From: Pisaster brevispinus
Taxonomy: Eukaryota; Echinodermata; Asteroidea; Forcipulatida; Asteriidae
DNA: 64,000 bases
Assembly (NCBI GenBank): GCA_023634235.1
Contig: JAMKCF010000021.1
Span: 9,373,764 to 9,437,763, forward strand
Direction of reading: 5' to 3'
The translations under genes and the position numbers were made by a program. Positions 40,435 to 53,700 of the stretch are shown one piece after another (within the stretch, counting starts at the first letter, position 1; each line of letters begins with the position of its first letter). A model generated the notes under the pieces. It made no database searches and was not told the origin of the DNA. It was given only the letters and a program-made list of their open reading frames with translations.

Positions 40435-40842
40435 TCATTGTGACCAGTATGACGGAGATGGATTGACATGACCAATATACACATGTAGGAATCCATTTTG
40501 GCTGTCAGAGCAGGCATACACCATCCCAGAAGACCAGACCAAAGACCCAATGTTGCCAAGCCGCGCCAGTTTCTGACTAAGAAGACCGCTCTCTTCCCCC
40601 AGAGGAGTCATCTTAGATACCGAGGAAGACAGAACGTGGGGAGTCTTTGAACGAAATGCCAACGGGAGTTCAACGATGTTTGGCCTGGGAGAGATCGATC
40701 CCCAGGCAGGTCTTGGAGGCAGCCGGATCGCACAAGACGACGTACATGTCAAAACACTTTGCAGATGAGAAAGGGGATTAAGTGTAGGGATTTCATTTCT
40801 TCTGGTGGATGTACGAGTTCGGCCGTTTAGGGTTTCTGCCAT
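40435..40842 (-). other. Unidentified 135-codon open frame in intron 2, possible exon
   Basis: A minus-strand frame starts with an ATG in good context (AGTATGG) and reads MAETLNGRTRTSTRRNEIP, then a proline/serine-rich stretch (LPPRPAWGSISPRPNIVELP) and a LARLGNIGSLVWSSG segment. The DNA at 40540-40760 is richer in G+C and CpG than its surroundings. No domain, signal peptide or membrane segment is recognised and no promoter is evident. It may be a chance frame, an old repeat or part of a nested gene. Confidence 0.2.
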
Positions 40843-43800
40843 ACTCTCTTATGCCCCACAATTGCAAGAGTTGGATGTCTATCAACACATGAGAACTGCT
40901 GACTGCATGCTTTGGAGGGCAAGTATTCAAATTGGAAAAATGTCTCGAAGACCGTCAGAGTGATGCGGTGATCTCTCTCAGTAATTTGAACAGATTTTGT
41001 TTTTCCTTTTGGCTTTTGGGTTAAGTGGTTGTAGGGATCGGTTTACCTTTGATTTGATAGATCAAATCTAATCTAGGTATGTGTAATTGCCCGATGGAAA
41101 GATATCAGTGCTAATCAGTTTTCTATAAAGACCAATAATGAAATAGCGCTCGGAGAAGATGCTGGAAAACAATGTTGATCGTGAACTATTGTTTGTATTA
41201 ATATGAAACGTTTCTGGTAATGGAATAGGGATACATCAAAATCGCTGGAGCTTGAAAGTCTCAGGACCATGTAGACGAGGGAGGTTCTGTTAACTACTAA
41301 CGCCGAAGTGAACTCCACCTTCTCTCGATTGGTGGTGCTCGGGTTCTTTTATTATGTGCATTGCCTGTTCTAGAACAGGGGACATATACAACAACAAAAT
41401 CACAATACTCAAAATTTGTCATTTTGTAGACCAAACATTTTGGAACACAATCTAACTCTCTCTTTGTAGGAAAAAAAAACCCTTGAGCGACTATAGATTT
41501 GATGGGTAGCCCATAAAAAGAGTCTATCGGGAACTGTGTCAAGGTTAATGTCAACCTGAAAGGTATATTTGAACCCTTGTAAATCATCCACACAATGGTT
41601 CCTATACATCTTTTTACAGATCGATTGGTTATTCAATTCGTCCCCTTTTTTTTTTGAGGGGAGGAATGATGCCAAGTCATTCATCACTCACAGAACAACA
41701 ATGGAGACCTGGAATATGCGGGCTCATTAAAATAATGAATGCATCAGCGAAGGAATAACTTGTTTGAAAAGGCATATCAAAACCATTGGTTGTTGGAAGA
41801 GTGTATTTCGTTTCACTCCTGAAGAAATTACCAAGACGGCGGCAGTATCATAGGCCCCTAATGTTTTTAAATACATAGAATACCGGGTTGATAATCAATC
41901 TGCTGGAAGCGTCAGTGTCTCGTTGTTCTATAGGCCTAACAGTGTCAATATTCAAGAGAAATATTCCGTATCATAGTGTCAAAGTTTATGACTTATTTGA
42001 AGCCCCCCCCCCCCCCCCATCACTATCGGTTCAGCAATCAAAAGCACAAAATCTCCACCTAACCGTTTTTAGTTGTTTCGCGAAAAAGTTCACATTTGTT
42101 CAATTTTTCACACGTTAGGTTGAATGGATTGTTTTGCAAACTGGCGGAAGGGATTGAAACAATGCTATATTTTATAATACAGCATTGATTTATCCTCTCT
42201 TAGTGCAAATAGTTTACACAAGAAGTAAGAAGCGTATGAAATGATTTCTGCAGAAGTCAGTACCACTCAACAACATACCCTTACTCGTCTGTCTCTCAGT
42301 GTCTCCCTCCTATCCCAAGGGGTCACTTCGTGTTTGTACTTCCTGCGTCTGTTTTCAGAGCAAACATATGAATTTCATGGTCAGGGGTTTTCACACCGTC
42401 CAGATCTTGGCTTTCAAACACCGGCTCGTCTGACTCCCAAGCGCCTCGGTGGGTCCGGTTTTTGTCCCCACCCGGCGTGGGAGCATCCCTGGCGTCAAAA
42501 TTTTGGAATGTGGATGTTGAAATTTTGTAGGAAGGGTGTGAAGGAAAACAGGACTTGCGCCGTTAAAAGTCAGCAAGCTTTGCTGACTCCCGCGTGGTCA
42601 TGACAATGCAGCCACCAAAACACCACTACGCTATCACTGCATTAGTTTTTTAACTTCAGTGGGAAAAGTACAGATTTTTATTAACAGCAAGTCTTGGTTT
42701 ATCATGAAAGAACATTACTTTGAATGAGAACAAGTCATTTGAAATCAGATCACATATTGGGGGTTGTCTTAATTGTTTCCGTAGAAAGCAGAATGCATGC
42801 CGGCCATAACAGCGTGAGTTCATTAGAAAAACTTCCCAATCCACTTGTGTTATCCAAACCGCAAAAAAATACTCTTTTGTGCAAATGGATGTCTGAGCAC
42901 AGGGTGCCATTTACACAGTATTTGAACAGAGTCGCCAGTTGACAGCTCTCGAAAACTAGAGAAAATAAACCACTATAATTCTCGGGTATTGTAGTGCGGA
43001 TGCCCCCCACACGCACAAAATGACGGCCACTGAAACGAGCCCAAATTTGAACAAATCCTGTTCATTCTGCCAATGAAGCACAGAGAAAGCACTCCAGCCG
43101 CCAAGTAAAAAGAACTTACATATGTTTGCCTTGACCCTGACTGCCTCGCAACAATCCTCCAATTCTTCCAACTTTTTCTCGTAAAACACACAAGCTTTTT
43201 TCTTCTTGTCTCTTCGCCCGCTGTATTTCCAGAGTTCAAATCCCCGTGCCTAACGCCTTGAATGGGGATCCGTTGACTGACACAAATCGATGTTGTGACA
43301 CTGTAGATTGAAAAAAGAGCCCGAGTCTTTCAATTCAGCCCCCACACAATGGGGCAGTACCAATATTGCAAAATGTGTTATAGACATGGGAAATCTCCAA
43401 CCACCAGCTTCTCTGTGGTAATTTGTCACCCTTGGGCTCTTGAAAACTCTGTTTAGAATTCAACATGAAAATACCTCATTGTTCGATGAAAACCCCTGTA
43501 ATTTTTTATGTACACACATTTACTAACTATGGTAAAAACCAGCTTTCAGTTTGAGAGCATCTATAATATAAATCATAATCATTGTACATTTTGGGACAGT
43601 ATAACAACCCTTAAACCTTGGGGGGAAAAGCATCATAATTTTATTGAAAGTTGACTCACTGCCAGTGTACGACACTTTATTAAACGTGCTTGATAAATGA
43701 CTTGAAAAGGATAAATGTCTCACCTGTTATCTCACTGGAAACCGAGACACCTACCCGCTTAGAAAAAATACCATTGTATGTAGACGGGATCGATTTGACT

Positions 43801-46410
43801 TTGGAGGGTAAACTAGGGGGAGGATACGAAGCACAGACTGTTTTCCTTTAAATGTTATAAACCTGTAATACTATCCCCCATTGCAATCAAACACATCACA
43901 TTCAAAATGGTCACTCACCACTTAATTTAATAATCTGCCAGTTGATATCTCTGGTTTGCTTAAAAACATTCTCTGATAAAAAAAATAATGTATCCCTTAT
44001 AATTGAATGAGCGTCAAGGATTGAAATCCACTGGCTTTATTGGTGATTGAATTTGGAAGTCTAATGGCATTTGGTTCAAATCCAATATTGGCGGGAAGAT
44101 TTAATCAGTTCTTTGAATAAGGTAACGACCTGAATCTCCATGTGAGGCCACGGGTCCGATGGGGAGGGTACGTGTCAGGTGTCGCTGGTAAATACACCAT
44201 AAAATGAAATTTATATAGAGATAGAGAGAATAAAAAAATTAATAAAATTTGAAAAATTGACAAACAATATCATTATAACGAAATAATAATGTTGTTTCTA
44301 CACTGAAACTCTATACTGATAGTTAAATCATCTCTAAAATTGTATGTTGTGGCTTATTGCTGGGGGGGGGGGAAATGATATAGAAAATGAATACTAACTT
44401 GTACAAGTGTTGTGCTGACACATCCATATCGTATGTCCCGTTTGAATGCTTAATTACTTGTACACAGTCGCACATTGTGTGTGCTTGAGCCTGTCTGCAT
44501 GTATGTACCCACCCACCCTCTGGGCAAGAGACGCATAACTTGTTCGGAAAGTATACATTCCACGTAAGCTTGGCCTATTCAAACTACATTAGGCTAGGCC
44601 TAATGCCATGAACTACGTCAACAACAAAACATTCTGGTAATAATTTCAAAAAGTGGTGCTTGAAAACTAGACGTGTTGAATGAAATGTACTCGTTCCCAA
44701 ACCAATGATGTATCGACCCCCTTAATGGTCCCTAGTCAGAGAGTCATTTGTTTTCATTACATCCATGAAAAGTGGATGTTAATCTAAGGTCACATTTGAC
44801 TTACTCTAAAAAGAAAACAGATTTTATGTCAAAATAAATCAAAATTTCTTCAGTCGAAGGTTTCAATTTTCTCGATTGATGTCTTTGTTCTTTTTTTTTT
44901 TTTTTCTTTTTTTTTTTTGGGGGGGGGTTGAAGAGAATTAAAAGAGCCATGGTTGGTTTCGAATCTGGAGTTGCAATGTTGTCTGATTCTAAATGCTGTC
45001 GTCAGGGAGGATTACGTTGTCGTCGGGATCGTTTGCCCGTCTTCATCAGGGCCTGAGGACATGAAATCAACCAAGGACTTCAGGCACCGAGAGAAGGAGA
45101 GAAGTGTGCAGTTGAACTTTGTGAATTGTCACTAGAACACGTAGTGTGTTAGACGGGATAGTCATTTCAACTTCTTTCTCATGTCATTCATAATTATGTA
45201 GACGGAGGTTGTTTTTGAAAGTGGATCTTTTAATTGTGTTCTGTCTGCTGGTGGTTTTACTGCTTAGGTAAACGGTAACGGTGGTTTTTTTTTTGTGTGT
45301 TTTTTTTTAATACATTAATACTAAATTCGATCTGGCTGAAAAGTGTTCATACAAAACTTTCAGTATAGCTGGAATCTGCGTGAAGCTGCTGGCCGAGTTT
45401 GCATTCTGCATATAATTTGGTTTCAGTGTGTCATTTTTATTTTTACCATCTCTCTCATCATTCACACATGAGAAGTTTTTGAGCAAACATTCAATGTTGG
45501 TTTACAATGTACTTCGACTTTGGGGTTCGTTTTTTCCCAAAAATTTAATCTGTGATACAGATTCTGTGCTCCTATACAACGACGTTACATGATAATAAAT
45601 ATACCGATATTTTCATTGCAGAAGGTTTTTTTTTAAATATATATATTTTTTTACAAAATATGGACTGAGTTAGAACTCAAGATTGAATTAAACTCACATG
45701 AAGGCATTAACTTCATTAGAATATGAGTAATTCAAAAGCCATGATTGTCTTGGGGGCAAGGGTACAGGAGGCTGGGTTAGGAGTACAGTCTCGGGTCTCA
45801 TTATAACTTTAATAATCAAAAACCCTACTCGACCAGGTAGAAAGAAGCCAGTGAACTTGTTCACCTGTCTCATTGGTATTTCTGGTGATGATTAGCTCTG
45901 ATGTATAACACACCCGACCCAGGGGTATAATGTTCTATACGTAACATTGTCTGTGACCCAGGGTAGTCGCTCACTACAGGTATAGAGGGCAGTAAGACAG
46001 TCAGGTTCAACACACAAGGGACCTGTCTAAAGTGGTCGTTAGAGCCGGTTAGAGTGAGACTTCCACCAGGTGAGGCATGAAATACACTTGTTTTGGAGTT
46101 CCTTTAACATCCTGTTGCACTGTAATTGCTCGATTCAGTTTTCTACCCTGTACGACTTAATTAATTGCGTGCACTATCAGGTCTGTGGTCTCGTACCGTG
46201 TGTGGGGTGTGCATTTTCGGACAACTCAGAACTGCTCAAGAATCTTAAGTGGGACAACTTTTCAAGTGTGAAAGAACTTCTAAAATAAGGGAGTGGTTCT
46301 TTTCATATTCACAGTTCAATGTTAATAATAATATGGAGTTTTCTTTTTCATCCAGTCATTACAAAATAGCTTATGTATACAGGTAACACGGTGTCTTAAT
46401 CTGGTGGTAG

Positions 46411-46428
46411 ACATGTAGGCCTACATGT
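46411..46428. repeat. 18-bp perfect palindrome with TAGGCCTA core
   Basis: ACATGTAGGCCTACATGT is fully self-complementary. The core TAGGCCTA is the octamer that recurs across the window. Confidence 0.85.
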
Positions 46429-47002
46429 TCACCTTTCCTAATATCAACTAATTGCCAATAAAAGAAAAGTGTTAATTACTGTATACATATAACAAAATGT
46501 ATTTCTTTTGTGTGTGGAGTCGGGGTTGAACCTGCCGTTCAATGTTTTATCCCTCTTTGTCATAATTCATTCGACAACTTCACTTTGACATTCTATGTAC
46601 TCAGCATTATTGAGCACCGAAGGAATGCGTCACGTTTGCGACAAATATAAAAAAAACGTGTTTTTTTTAATGTCTTAATCACAGCCAGATTGTTACTACC
46701 AATATTCAAGTTGTGAATCATCCATCAATCTGTGTGTGTGAGCAACGCTGTACACGTTGCTGCCGGGATTGTCCGTCTTTCTCTTTCTCTCTTTTTATAT
46801 TCAGAGCTTAGAGCTTGTCAGTTCTGATCGATTCAAAATTAAACTCGAGTGAGCACTGTGAGTGAATTACATTACGGTACATAAGTTCAACAACAAAAGT
46901 GTATTGAAAGAAGATAAAAAAAGGGGGAAAAAACACTGAACCGGTTCAAGTTCCTCGGTTCCTGTGTGGCCCTCACATTCCTGAGCTGGTATTCCCTAAC
47001 GA

Positions 47003-47045
47003 TTTCTACCAACATAGGCATGTTGAAACGTCGTATCCGGCAGAA
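47003..47045. repeat. Hairpin-plus-AAACGTCG motif, variant copy
   Basis: The stem CAACAT (47009-47014)/ATGTTG has loop AGGC and is followed at once by AAACGTCG, then TATCCGG. The position of the stem directly before the AAACGTC block matches the other copies, although the flanks differ. Confidence 0.4.
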
Positions 47046-48612
47046 AATAAATTCAAAGCTTTCTCTTCGTGCTTTCTGGACAGAAAGATTTATATATTAA
47101 GAACAGCATTGTTGATCTTTGCACCAATTGTTCCTGAACTTTGAGATCTGACGGTAGATGTGGATAAAGGCCAGTTTTCGCTTAAAGTATAGGAACATTT
47201 CAGACTGGCTAGTCCTGGGGGTGATGTGAACTATGAGCAATCTTAATGAACTAGTAATAAACAATCATATAAAGTCAACCTATAATTCATATACATATCA
47301 TGTAAGATTCCAAAAGTACAAAACAACCTTTACAGAAAAACCTTTTCACTGTTGGGGGGGGGGGTGGTGGACACACGAATTCCCCTTGAAAAACGCTTCA
47401 AGAAAATGTATCCCAACTCATCCGTAAATGTCCCAAGCCACAAAGAAGTTCACCATTCAAGTGCATTTGAAATTACACCCTCAATTTGATGCAGTCTTGA
47501 CTGAGGTGTTTTGTTGCAAGGTGGGTCGGTTCCCGGAGGAGAAGGCCGAAGGTTCAAGAGACTGTTCTCAACAGCTGCCGAGTGCTCGGAATTTACTGTT
47601 ATAAAATATGGCCCATGAACCACGAATCTAAGAGCTGCACATGGGACACAAGACACACTAAGTTGAAGTATCAATATACAGTCATGGCAGTGTATACGTT
47701 GTATCCTTACTGGGTTTTATTTTAACAATATAAAATGATACCTTGAAAGTGTATATTTATTCAATTCTACAAGTGTGTGAGCAATGGGTGCTTCGGGTTT
47801 GATTTCTGGACATTTACATTCGTGTCGATTATGTAGCTTCACTTAGAAGAAAAAGATCACCAAAATGTCAAACAACTCCATGATAAATGCTCTCGTTTTT
47901 TAAGAAAACGCCAAATGCTCGTTTGGTTCAGTCAAACATGTCCACTTCCACACTACAGTTTTCACATATCATACATGTTTCATTCACATTAAAACAGTTT
48001 GTATAACTGCCCCTAACCATTTTGAACTCAACCAAAGAGCCAGCAAGTTAAAGTTTCATGCAAAGTGCTGCTTATTTTTCAACTTGAAATCACAATGATC
48101 CCCCTCAATATTTTATATAGTTCAGATTTTCACTTGTGGTGGTTATTCCCATTGAACAGACCCTGTATGTTCATAAACCGTATGGCCTTTTGTGGAGTAG
48201 TCTTTTGTACTCATTTTTGAGGTTATTTTGTTGTAAAATCGCATTGTGATTATTGTTATCTTCTTTTTCTCATGAGCGAACACACTGAATAGAAAAGTAA
48301 TTAACGGAGTTGTGGGTGTTATAAGTGCACTGACCTTCAATATCCACACATTGATTTGGAATCACTATTTTATTTTATTTCATTGCATTTACTTGCTTAT
48401 TTCTTTATCTTTTATTGTAACTATTTTTTTTATTATTGTATGTTGCTGTTTATTATTTTGTGTTTCGTTGGGGGGGGGGGTTATTATAAAAACAGTAATC
48501 TTAAGGTGTGCACAAAATTGGTAGGATTGAAAATAGTATGTGCACATACCGGTTTATGACTTAGATGGTAATGACGGTAAACTTGAAGTTTTATTTTGCC
48601 TGAAATGCTACC

Positions 48613-48850
48613 TAGTTTTGAGAAATTAGGGGCCTGGGGAAATAGCTTTTATCTTGCGAGACCAAATGTTCTGAAACATTGAAAACATATATAGTGGGAA
48701 CTTTTTTTTTAATCTCCGTGACACCTGTGTGCGATTGAGCTGATACTTTCACAGGTTTGTTATTTCATGTTGGGTCACGTAATGTGTGGGATACTGGTTT
48801 TCAATATTCTTCGCGCAAAGATCCCCGTATAAAGTAATATTCACCAAGAC
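48613..48850. repeat. Dispersed repeat with a TTTGTTATTTCATGT block, copy 2
   Basis: It is collinear with 6946-7175: TTTTGAGAAAT, a middle A/T-rich part, GATTGAGCTGATACTTTCAC, then TTTGTTATTTCATGT (48756-48770) and GGGTCACGTAATGTGTGGG. A T-run is inserted near 48702. Confidence 0.55.
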
Positions 48851-49821
48851 TTCAAGTCACTTGTTTGTTTTACTGATTGAAGCTATAGGGACCAAACAAT
48901 GGCTTTTACAGGCATGACATGTTTGTACTTCGTTCCAATCAGATTGTCTGAAGTTCTAGCGAGTTTATTTACACTTTGTACGATCTATTATTTCCAATAT
49001 TGATGCGAGCTTCTAAAGAGCAAATGTGTCATCACTGTTTAAATCCAGCTTCGATTGTGGACATTTGGAAACGCACGTAGGCCGCCCGTATGGTTAGAAA
49101 GTGTCTTTAATTGCTTAAAATCACGTTAGGCTACTTTGCATTAACCATTCAGTAAATTAATTCAATCGGAATCAATGATTACCAGGTAAGTGCATACAAG
49201 TATGAGTTTGAAACAGTTGCTGAATTCGGTCAGCAGTGGGCCAAAATAATATAGGCCAAAATATATGAGCCTTACGGGCCAAACACTTCACTTATTAAAT
49301 ACTAAACATGCACAAGTGTATTTCACGAATCAATTGTGAAAACCAAGATCTACTGTAGCCCCATCCATTGTGTTAAGAATTGATCAATTGAGACGGTCTC
49401 TCAATTGGAGCAATATTAAATTCTGTGGGATACCAATCACTTATCCCTCAGTTTTCCCATGAAACACTCCAACCTACAAGTCTTTGGCCCTTCTCTTTCA
49501 GTTCATTGCCCATGGGGATGACCCAGATATTTCGTTTGGAGGGTATATAGGCCCCTATATATATAAAATTAGTAGGGGAGATATTTTTTTTTTTTTGCAC
49601 TGGCGTAAATAAATGTCTTGCTTGAGTATTTCCGACAACTATTAAATCTTTCCTCGCTGGGCTGGCATTAAAAATGTCCTCCGTCTGTTGTAAAGCTGGT
49701 AATGGCACTATAGAGAGACATTGCACTGTATTAAACATAGGGGATTGAATTGTTGAAACTACATCGTTGAAGACTAAGTAACAGTTCCTTTCATTAACAA
49801 GATTGTTACAGTTTAAACGAT

Positions 49822-50049
49822 TACACTAAACTCCCGGGTCGGATTTGACCTGGGTTCCGGGTCGCAGGGGACCCGTCCCATTTCTGGGCGGGTATGACCT
49901 TAAATTCTGTGTCAAAGTGGCCGAAAAACTGTCAAACTGACGCAGATTCCGAGTCAAAAACCTCATTGGTAACCGGTTTCCGGGTCAGCCTAACCTAGAA
50001 ATAGGTCAGGGGATCCAGGATCCGGGTCAATTCCGACCAGGGAGTGTTT
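49822..50049. mobile_element. MITE-like element rich in GGGTCA motifs, copy 2
   Basis: The left end reads ACACTAAACTCCCGGGTCGG then ATTTGACC. The right end, reverse complemented, reads AAACACTCCCTGGTCGGAAT then TGACCC. These are good terminal inverted repeats. Internally it has TCAAACTGACGCAG and CTAGAAATAGGTCAGG, matching 36380-36617. Confidence 0.65.
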
Positions 50050-50542
50050 GGGGTAAACTACCCATGGGGGGGGGGGTGGAAGCTTTGTACATCTTCACAT
50101 GTTTATAGCATACATTTGTTTTAGTCACACGGCTGTATGTTTTTTGTTTGAGATGGGGGGTGTTTGAAGGTTCGTGACTCAAGCACATTCTCATACATAA
50201 TTATAACGGATACTCTAAGGTCACCTACCCTTCCCATCACCTTGGTTTCATCACCGCAAACCCCCTCAAAAGAACAACATCGACAACGACAACAGCAACA
50301 TAAACGTATCTCATAAACTTTCCACAATTTGTGTGCCATTCATGTCACTGACGTTCATCTGCTGTTGTAATGTTGTACGACACTAACTCTTTGTACGACA
50401 CTAGTACTTTGTGGAACAACCCGGGTTCTAAGCAAGACCTTCAACTGATCGACAACGCGTAGCAACGCATACTTCAGCAGGACTCAGAAAACAAATTCAC
50501 GAAACCAGCATTTATATTACTTGGTAATAGACGGTATGATGT

Positions 50543-50562
50543 AAGAAGAAGAAGAAGAAGAA
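50543..50562. repeat. (GAA)n microsatellite
   Basis: An uninterrupted AAG/GAA run of about 20 bp sits about 130 bp before the X-box palindrome. Confidence 0.85.
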
Positions 50563-50694
50563 ACTAGCCTTCACCGGTAAGTGACAGCGCTGAGATGCCA
50601 CGGTGTCCGATTTACTAGGAAACAGTAATATCACTTAATGAACCACCGCGGAGATTTAACACATTGAGCGAAAGAGGTATGGCAGAGACGTGAG

Positions 50695-50708
50695 GTTGTC
50701 ATGACAAC
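50695..50708. promoter_or_regulatory. RFX-type X-box palindrome
   Basis: GTTGTCATGACAAC is a perfect palindrome that fits the X-box pattern RYYNYY(N1-3)RRNRAC bound by RFX factors. A half-site-like GTAGCAACGC lies about 240 bp upstream (near 50460), in a stretch that is more CpG-rich than the surrounding intron. RFX sites typically mark ciliary or sensory-cell gene promoters and enhancers; any such role here is inference. Confidence 0.4.
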
Positions 50709-53700
50709 GGAACATCGGCGTTGCCTACATGTGTCCACAGATCTTAATACTGAACTACTACATGTGGAGATGCATTATGGTGTTGACAGTTCATGTTGAG
50801 CCACTTGAAAAAGAGAAGGATCTGTATTGCAGTGCTGACATTATGAAATCTCATCTGAGATTGACTTCTCAACACTTGTGTATATGTTTTGGGGAGGTTT
50901 TTTTTTTTAAGTTGTGGAAACTTTTGTGGCCCAAGTTGGAAATTTAGTTCTATAAGCGTGGAGGAAGTACATTTTATTTTCCTTTATCGGTGATTCTAAA
51001 TTACTAACCAGCTTGTTCTTAAATGTCCACTAGATGAGCAGTATCATGAATATTCATGAAAATAATAGTTTCAAACAGCAATACCGTCCCTTGGAACTTT
51101 TCACCATCTCCCAAAATGCCATCAGTACAAAATAAACATTGAATGTGTAAACACAAGATGGGGTATAACACTCAGTTTGTCTGCACTTTTATACAAAATC
51201 CACGAACGAATTTTGATTACAACACATTACATTCTGTCCGGGTGCTAAGGGGGGTGTTAAGTGGCAAACAGGTGCAGCACAGTGACGTCATTAAAATGGA
51301 GGAGGAAAAAAATGCTTCCGCAATCAAGATAAGTTTAGTACAGAAGCAGAGGATAAATGTCTAAGGTCAGATGATCACGCTCATGCCCTCTGACCCCAGC
51401 TGTATCAATTATTTCAAATACCTTGCTTGAGAAAACTTACCTCCCGCGGCGATCGCTCAAATGTGTTCTCATATTTTTTTTTGCAATTTTTGGTGGTATA
51501 TTAGATCATAGATCTGCCTGTGTTTTGTCAACAAATTTATCCAGAATAATTTGGTTATAAAAACAGACAGAAGCCTATTTTGGTGGCATTTTAAGAGCGG
51601 ATGGGTGTCTAATCTCATAGGTGTGATCAAGGTAATGGGCTTTAACACACAAAGAGCCCGCTGGGTGTTCGGGTCATGTTAGGGGGAAAAAGAGAAATGA
51701 AATATTTGTGACGATTGACATTAAGCAAATCTATCCGGGTAAAAACAATTGAAAAGTAGATTTGCTTTATAGGTTATTTTTATACTGTTGTTTAGAAACC
51801 CATAATAGTAACAGACAATATGTGCAAACACCTGTTTAATAGTTGTATATCATACTGACATTTTGAAAATGCATTATGACAAAAGTAAAAGAAGACTACC
51901 GAATTCTCCAATTTATGCTGGGGGAATTTTTTTTCGGAATTGTAGATTGTTTATCTTGTTGGTGAAGGGATTCTCATCAGTAACTACCCCCTTCATGAAA
52001 TGAAAACTAGCAAATCAATCCGTATGGGCCTTGGGATACAAATTGGATCCCTCCCCTTCCCCTGTTCAGGAGAAAAGACCTAAACGCAATCATGTACAGT
52101 GATTAAACAAAAAAGTATATGCAACTCTAAAAGTTATGAAATTTTTTAAAAATATTTAACCGTTAGAACAAGTTCCTTTTACAAGGAAAAACGTGTATTA
52201 AATTGCACAACTTAGTGGGCAAACTTGGGGGAAAACCACTGCCAAGAAAGTTAAAACAGACATACAACTTTAAAATGGATTTATTAGTCAAGACAAACAC
52301 AGCCGCTACATTCATTAGGGGAGCACCGACACGTTCCTCTCAACACTCACAACTTTGAGAAGATGTACTCATACGTTGATTACATTGTAGATTGTCGATG
52401 AATTACTGAGTACGCAAATCGATCATTCAGATTGAGACTTAATGTTTGATTATACGGGGTAGTAATTCACCGCACTTAATGGGAAGTAGGCACTTAGACA
52501 CCCTCCAGCATGTATGGTGGGGTCTAATTTGTAAGCTTGTTTATTGGCAAAGGGGGTAATGAATACACTTTTTGGGGGGTACAATAATATGAGGAAACAG
52601 GGGTGCAGACTGAAATAAGAGTGTGTGTTTGAAGATAATGTCACTGGTTCGACTGTCTTGATTCAATCTGGCAGCTTCAACAGGAAGAAAGCGTTTAATT
52701 TACACGAGTTATTAAGGTTTCCACATCCAGTGGGTGGACGGGTAGAATGTACAATCAACTAATATGTGAGTCATGTTGATTTCAGTGTGGCCAACGATAA
52801 GGCTAATAATAAAATCATATTTTAAGTGGGTCTTGGATTGTATTTAGTGCTGGCCGAGGGAGGATGAGGAGCTACGGGTGTATGGGGAGTTACTCTCGGG
52901 TAAAAAGTCTTGTCTCCACGGTAGAGGAAACTTAATACTCGGGGAGCTGGTAGCAAAGGCACCATCCCCGCGGCTTCACCTGCCCCGCCGTGTCGTATCC
53001 GATATGCCAACAGCAATTTAGAGGGTAGCCTAACTGTCCAACCAGCTGGCTCGACGCCAACTACCATGTACCAAAGGGGGATGCTGACTTTCTTTTAGCT
53101 TGTAGGTGATGTACACTTAACTTCATGATAAAGTCACTCATAAAGGGCCACACGATGGTTTAATACCCATGGAGGTTGGGTAGAGGAAAGTAGAGGTTTA
53201 GCAAATATTAGCCCAACGGTTTCAAATTGTTATTTTGTGGCTTTAAGATACATTTTAGAACTAAAGTACAAGTCGTTTTCCCCGAGAATTTACTCACAGT
53301 TGGAAAGAAACCACAAAACTAAAGAGTTGTTTTTTTGTATAGTTCTTAAGTGCAGTGGAATGGTTGTTTTCTCTAGGCCTAGCAAGCTTGGGCCCACAAG
53401 CGATGTGTTGACAGAGTGGTGGGTGCTGAAAGTCTACTTTAATGGCAAGCTCTCTACATGGCCGCTTTATACACTCTCGTTGACCCAGCTTGGGTAATGA
53501 TATATTACTTAAGAAATTGGCGGTCTTGCCACTTCCACTGGTGATGAGCAACCACAGAATGTTTTAAAGATGCCATGCCAATACTGCTGGTGAGGAAAAA
53601 AATGTGTTAACCGAAAAAGAGGGCACGCGTAGAACCCCTCAATTAGTTTAGTTTTCTGATCCACCTATTTTCGATAGATAGAGTTTTAATGAGAATGGGC

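Noticed and set aside
51044..51059. TCATGAATATTCATGA palindrome as a POU-factor site
   Set aside because: It is a perfect 16-bp palindrome but AT-rich, isolated and not an established consensus match.
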